Below are positions 63,911-64,000 of a DNA stretch of 64,000 bases, piece by piece. Origin of the DNA: Niallia sp. Man26 (GTDB lineage Bacteria > Bacillota > Bacilli > Bacillales > Cytobacillaceae). A program made the translations under genes and the position numbers. The stretch lies in contig NZ_CP095745.1 in NCBI RefSeq assembly GCF_022049065.2, positions 1 through 64,000 on the forward strand, written 5' to 3'. Within the stretch, counting starts at the first letter, position 1, and every line of letters starts with the position of its first letter. The notes beneath the pieces were generated by a model. The model did not search any database. It was not told the origin of the DNA and saw only the letters and a list, made by a program, of their open reading frames with translations.

Positions 63911-64000
63911 CTAATTATCCGTAAAGCTTCTAGGTGGGTTTACATATTCCCCTTCAATTTTCACACCAATTCCTTGGTCGTATACCATCTTCCCTCCAAA
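63911..64000 (-). CDS. C-terminal end of a gene that continues beyond the window
   Basis: Minus strand reads FGGKMVYDQGIGVKIEGEYV then NPPRSFTDN and a stop at 63911. Only about 29 residues are visible; not enough to name a family. Confidence 0.5.
   Translation of the reverse strand, partial: FGGKMVYDQGIGVKIEGEYVNPPRSFTDN

Noticed and set aside
1..64000. CRISPR array
   Set aside because: I saw no regularly spaced direct repeats and no cas genes; the repeats noted are isolated palindromes.

Overview
This window looks like chromosomal DNA of a low-GC, spore-forming Firmicute, most likely a Bacillaceae species. The evidence is the AT-rich sequence, strong AGGAGG-type ribosome binding sites, catabolite-responsive (cre-like) elements, a GerAC-type germination lipoprotein remnant, a SigH-like sigma factor and many Bacillus-style IS3, IS21 and IS110 remnants. 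I cannot name the species.

Layout. Positions 0.1-3.8 kb hold small genes of unknown function, including a tandem pair of nearly identical 94-residue amphipathic peptides. Positions 4.7-25.5 kb form a large sugar and aromatic-glycoside catabolic region, almost all on the minus strand: ROK kinase, Gfo/Idh/MocA oxidoreductases, TIM-barrel isomerases, a HAD phosphatase, a PTS permease with A-B-C domain order, two aromatic-acid-type MFS carriers, an AraC-GH39 fusion, an amidohydrolase and, most notably, a probable two-subunit C-glycoside deglycosidase (21.4-23.0 kb) beside its presumed 3-dehydrogenase. A second glycoside locus lies at 57.1-62.8 kb, with a large GH106-like glycosidase, a divergent AraC regulator and a B-C-A PTS permease.

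Positions 26.6-39.0 kb look like a horizontally acquired segment. It carries a three-gene defence-type operon (MmeI/YeeA-like DNA methyltransferase, SF2 helicase, T5orf172 GIY-YIG nuclease), a SigH-like sigma factor, a DUF1643 protein, an IS21 remnant and a split unknown gene. A 26-bp sequence (25/26 identical) marks both ends. At the right end it forms one arm of a perfect inverted repeat that overlaps the promoter of a tyrosine recombinase gene, which suggests a recombinase-mobilised island.

Positions 41.1-45.4 kb hold an intact partner-switching signalling operon: ATPase, STAS protein, PAS-SpoIIE phosphatase and PocR-GAF-LuxR regulator. Positions 45.9-57.0 kb are decaying: PNPOx-like, GerAC, APC permease, IS110, PAS, MCP, S51 peptidase, NUDIX, 2OG-Fe oxygenase and SDR genes are all broken. 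The stretch is peppered with a palindromic dispersed repeat, one copy of which is interrupted by an IS3-family element with a 4-bp target duplication.

How the genes may work together (inference): imported aromatic C-glycosides are oxidised at sugar C3 by a Gfo/Idh enzyme and cleaved by the deglycosidase. The remaining isomerases, kinase and amidohydrolase process the sugar and aglycone. Cre-like sites upstream of several of these operons suggest CcpA control. All functional assignments rest on motif recognition alone; no database search was run.
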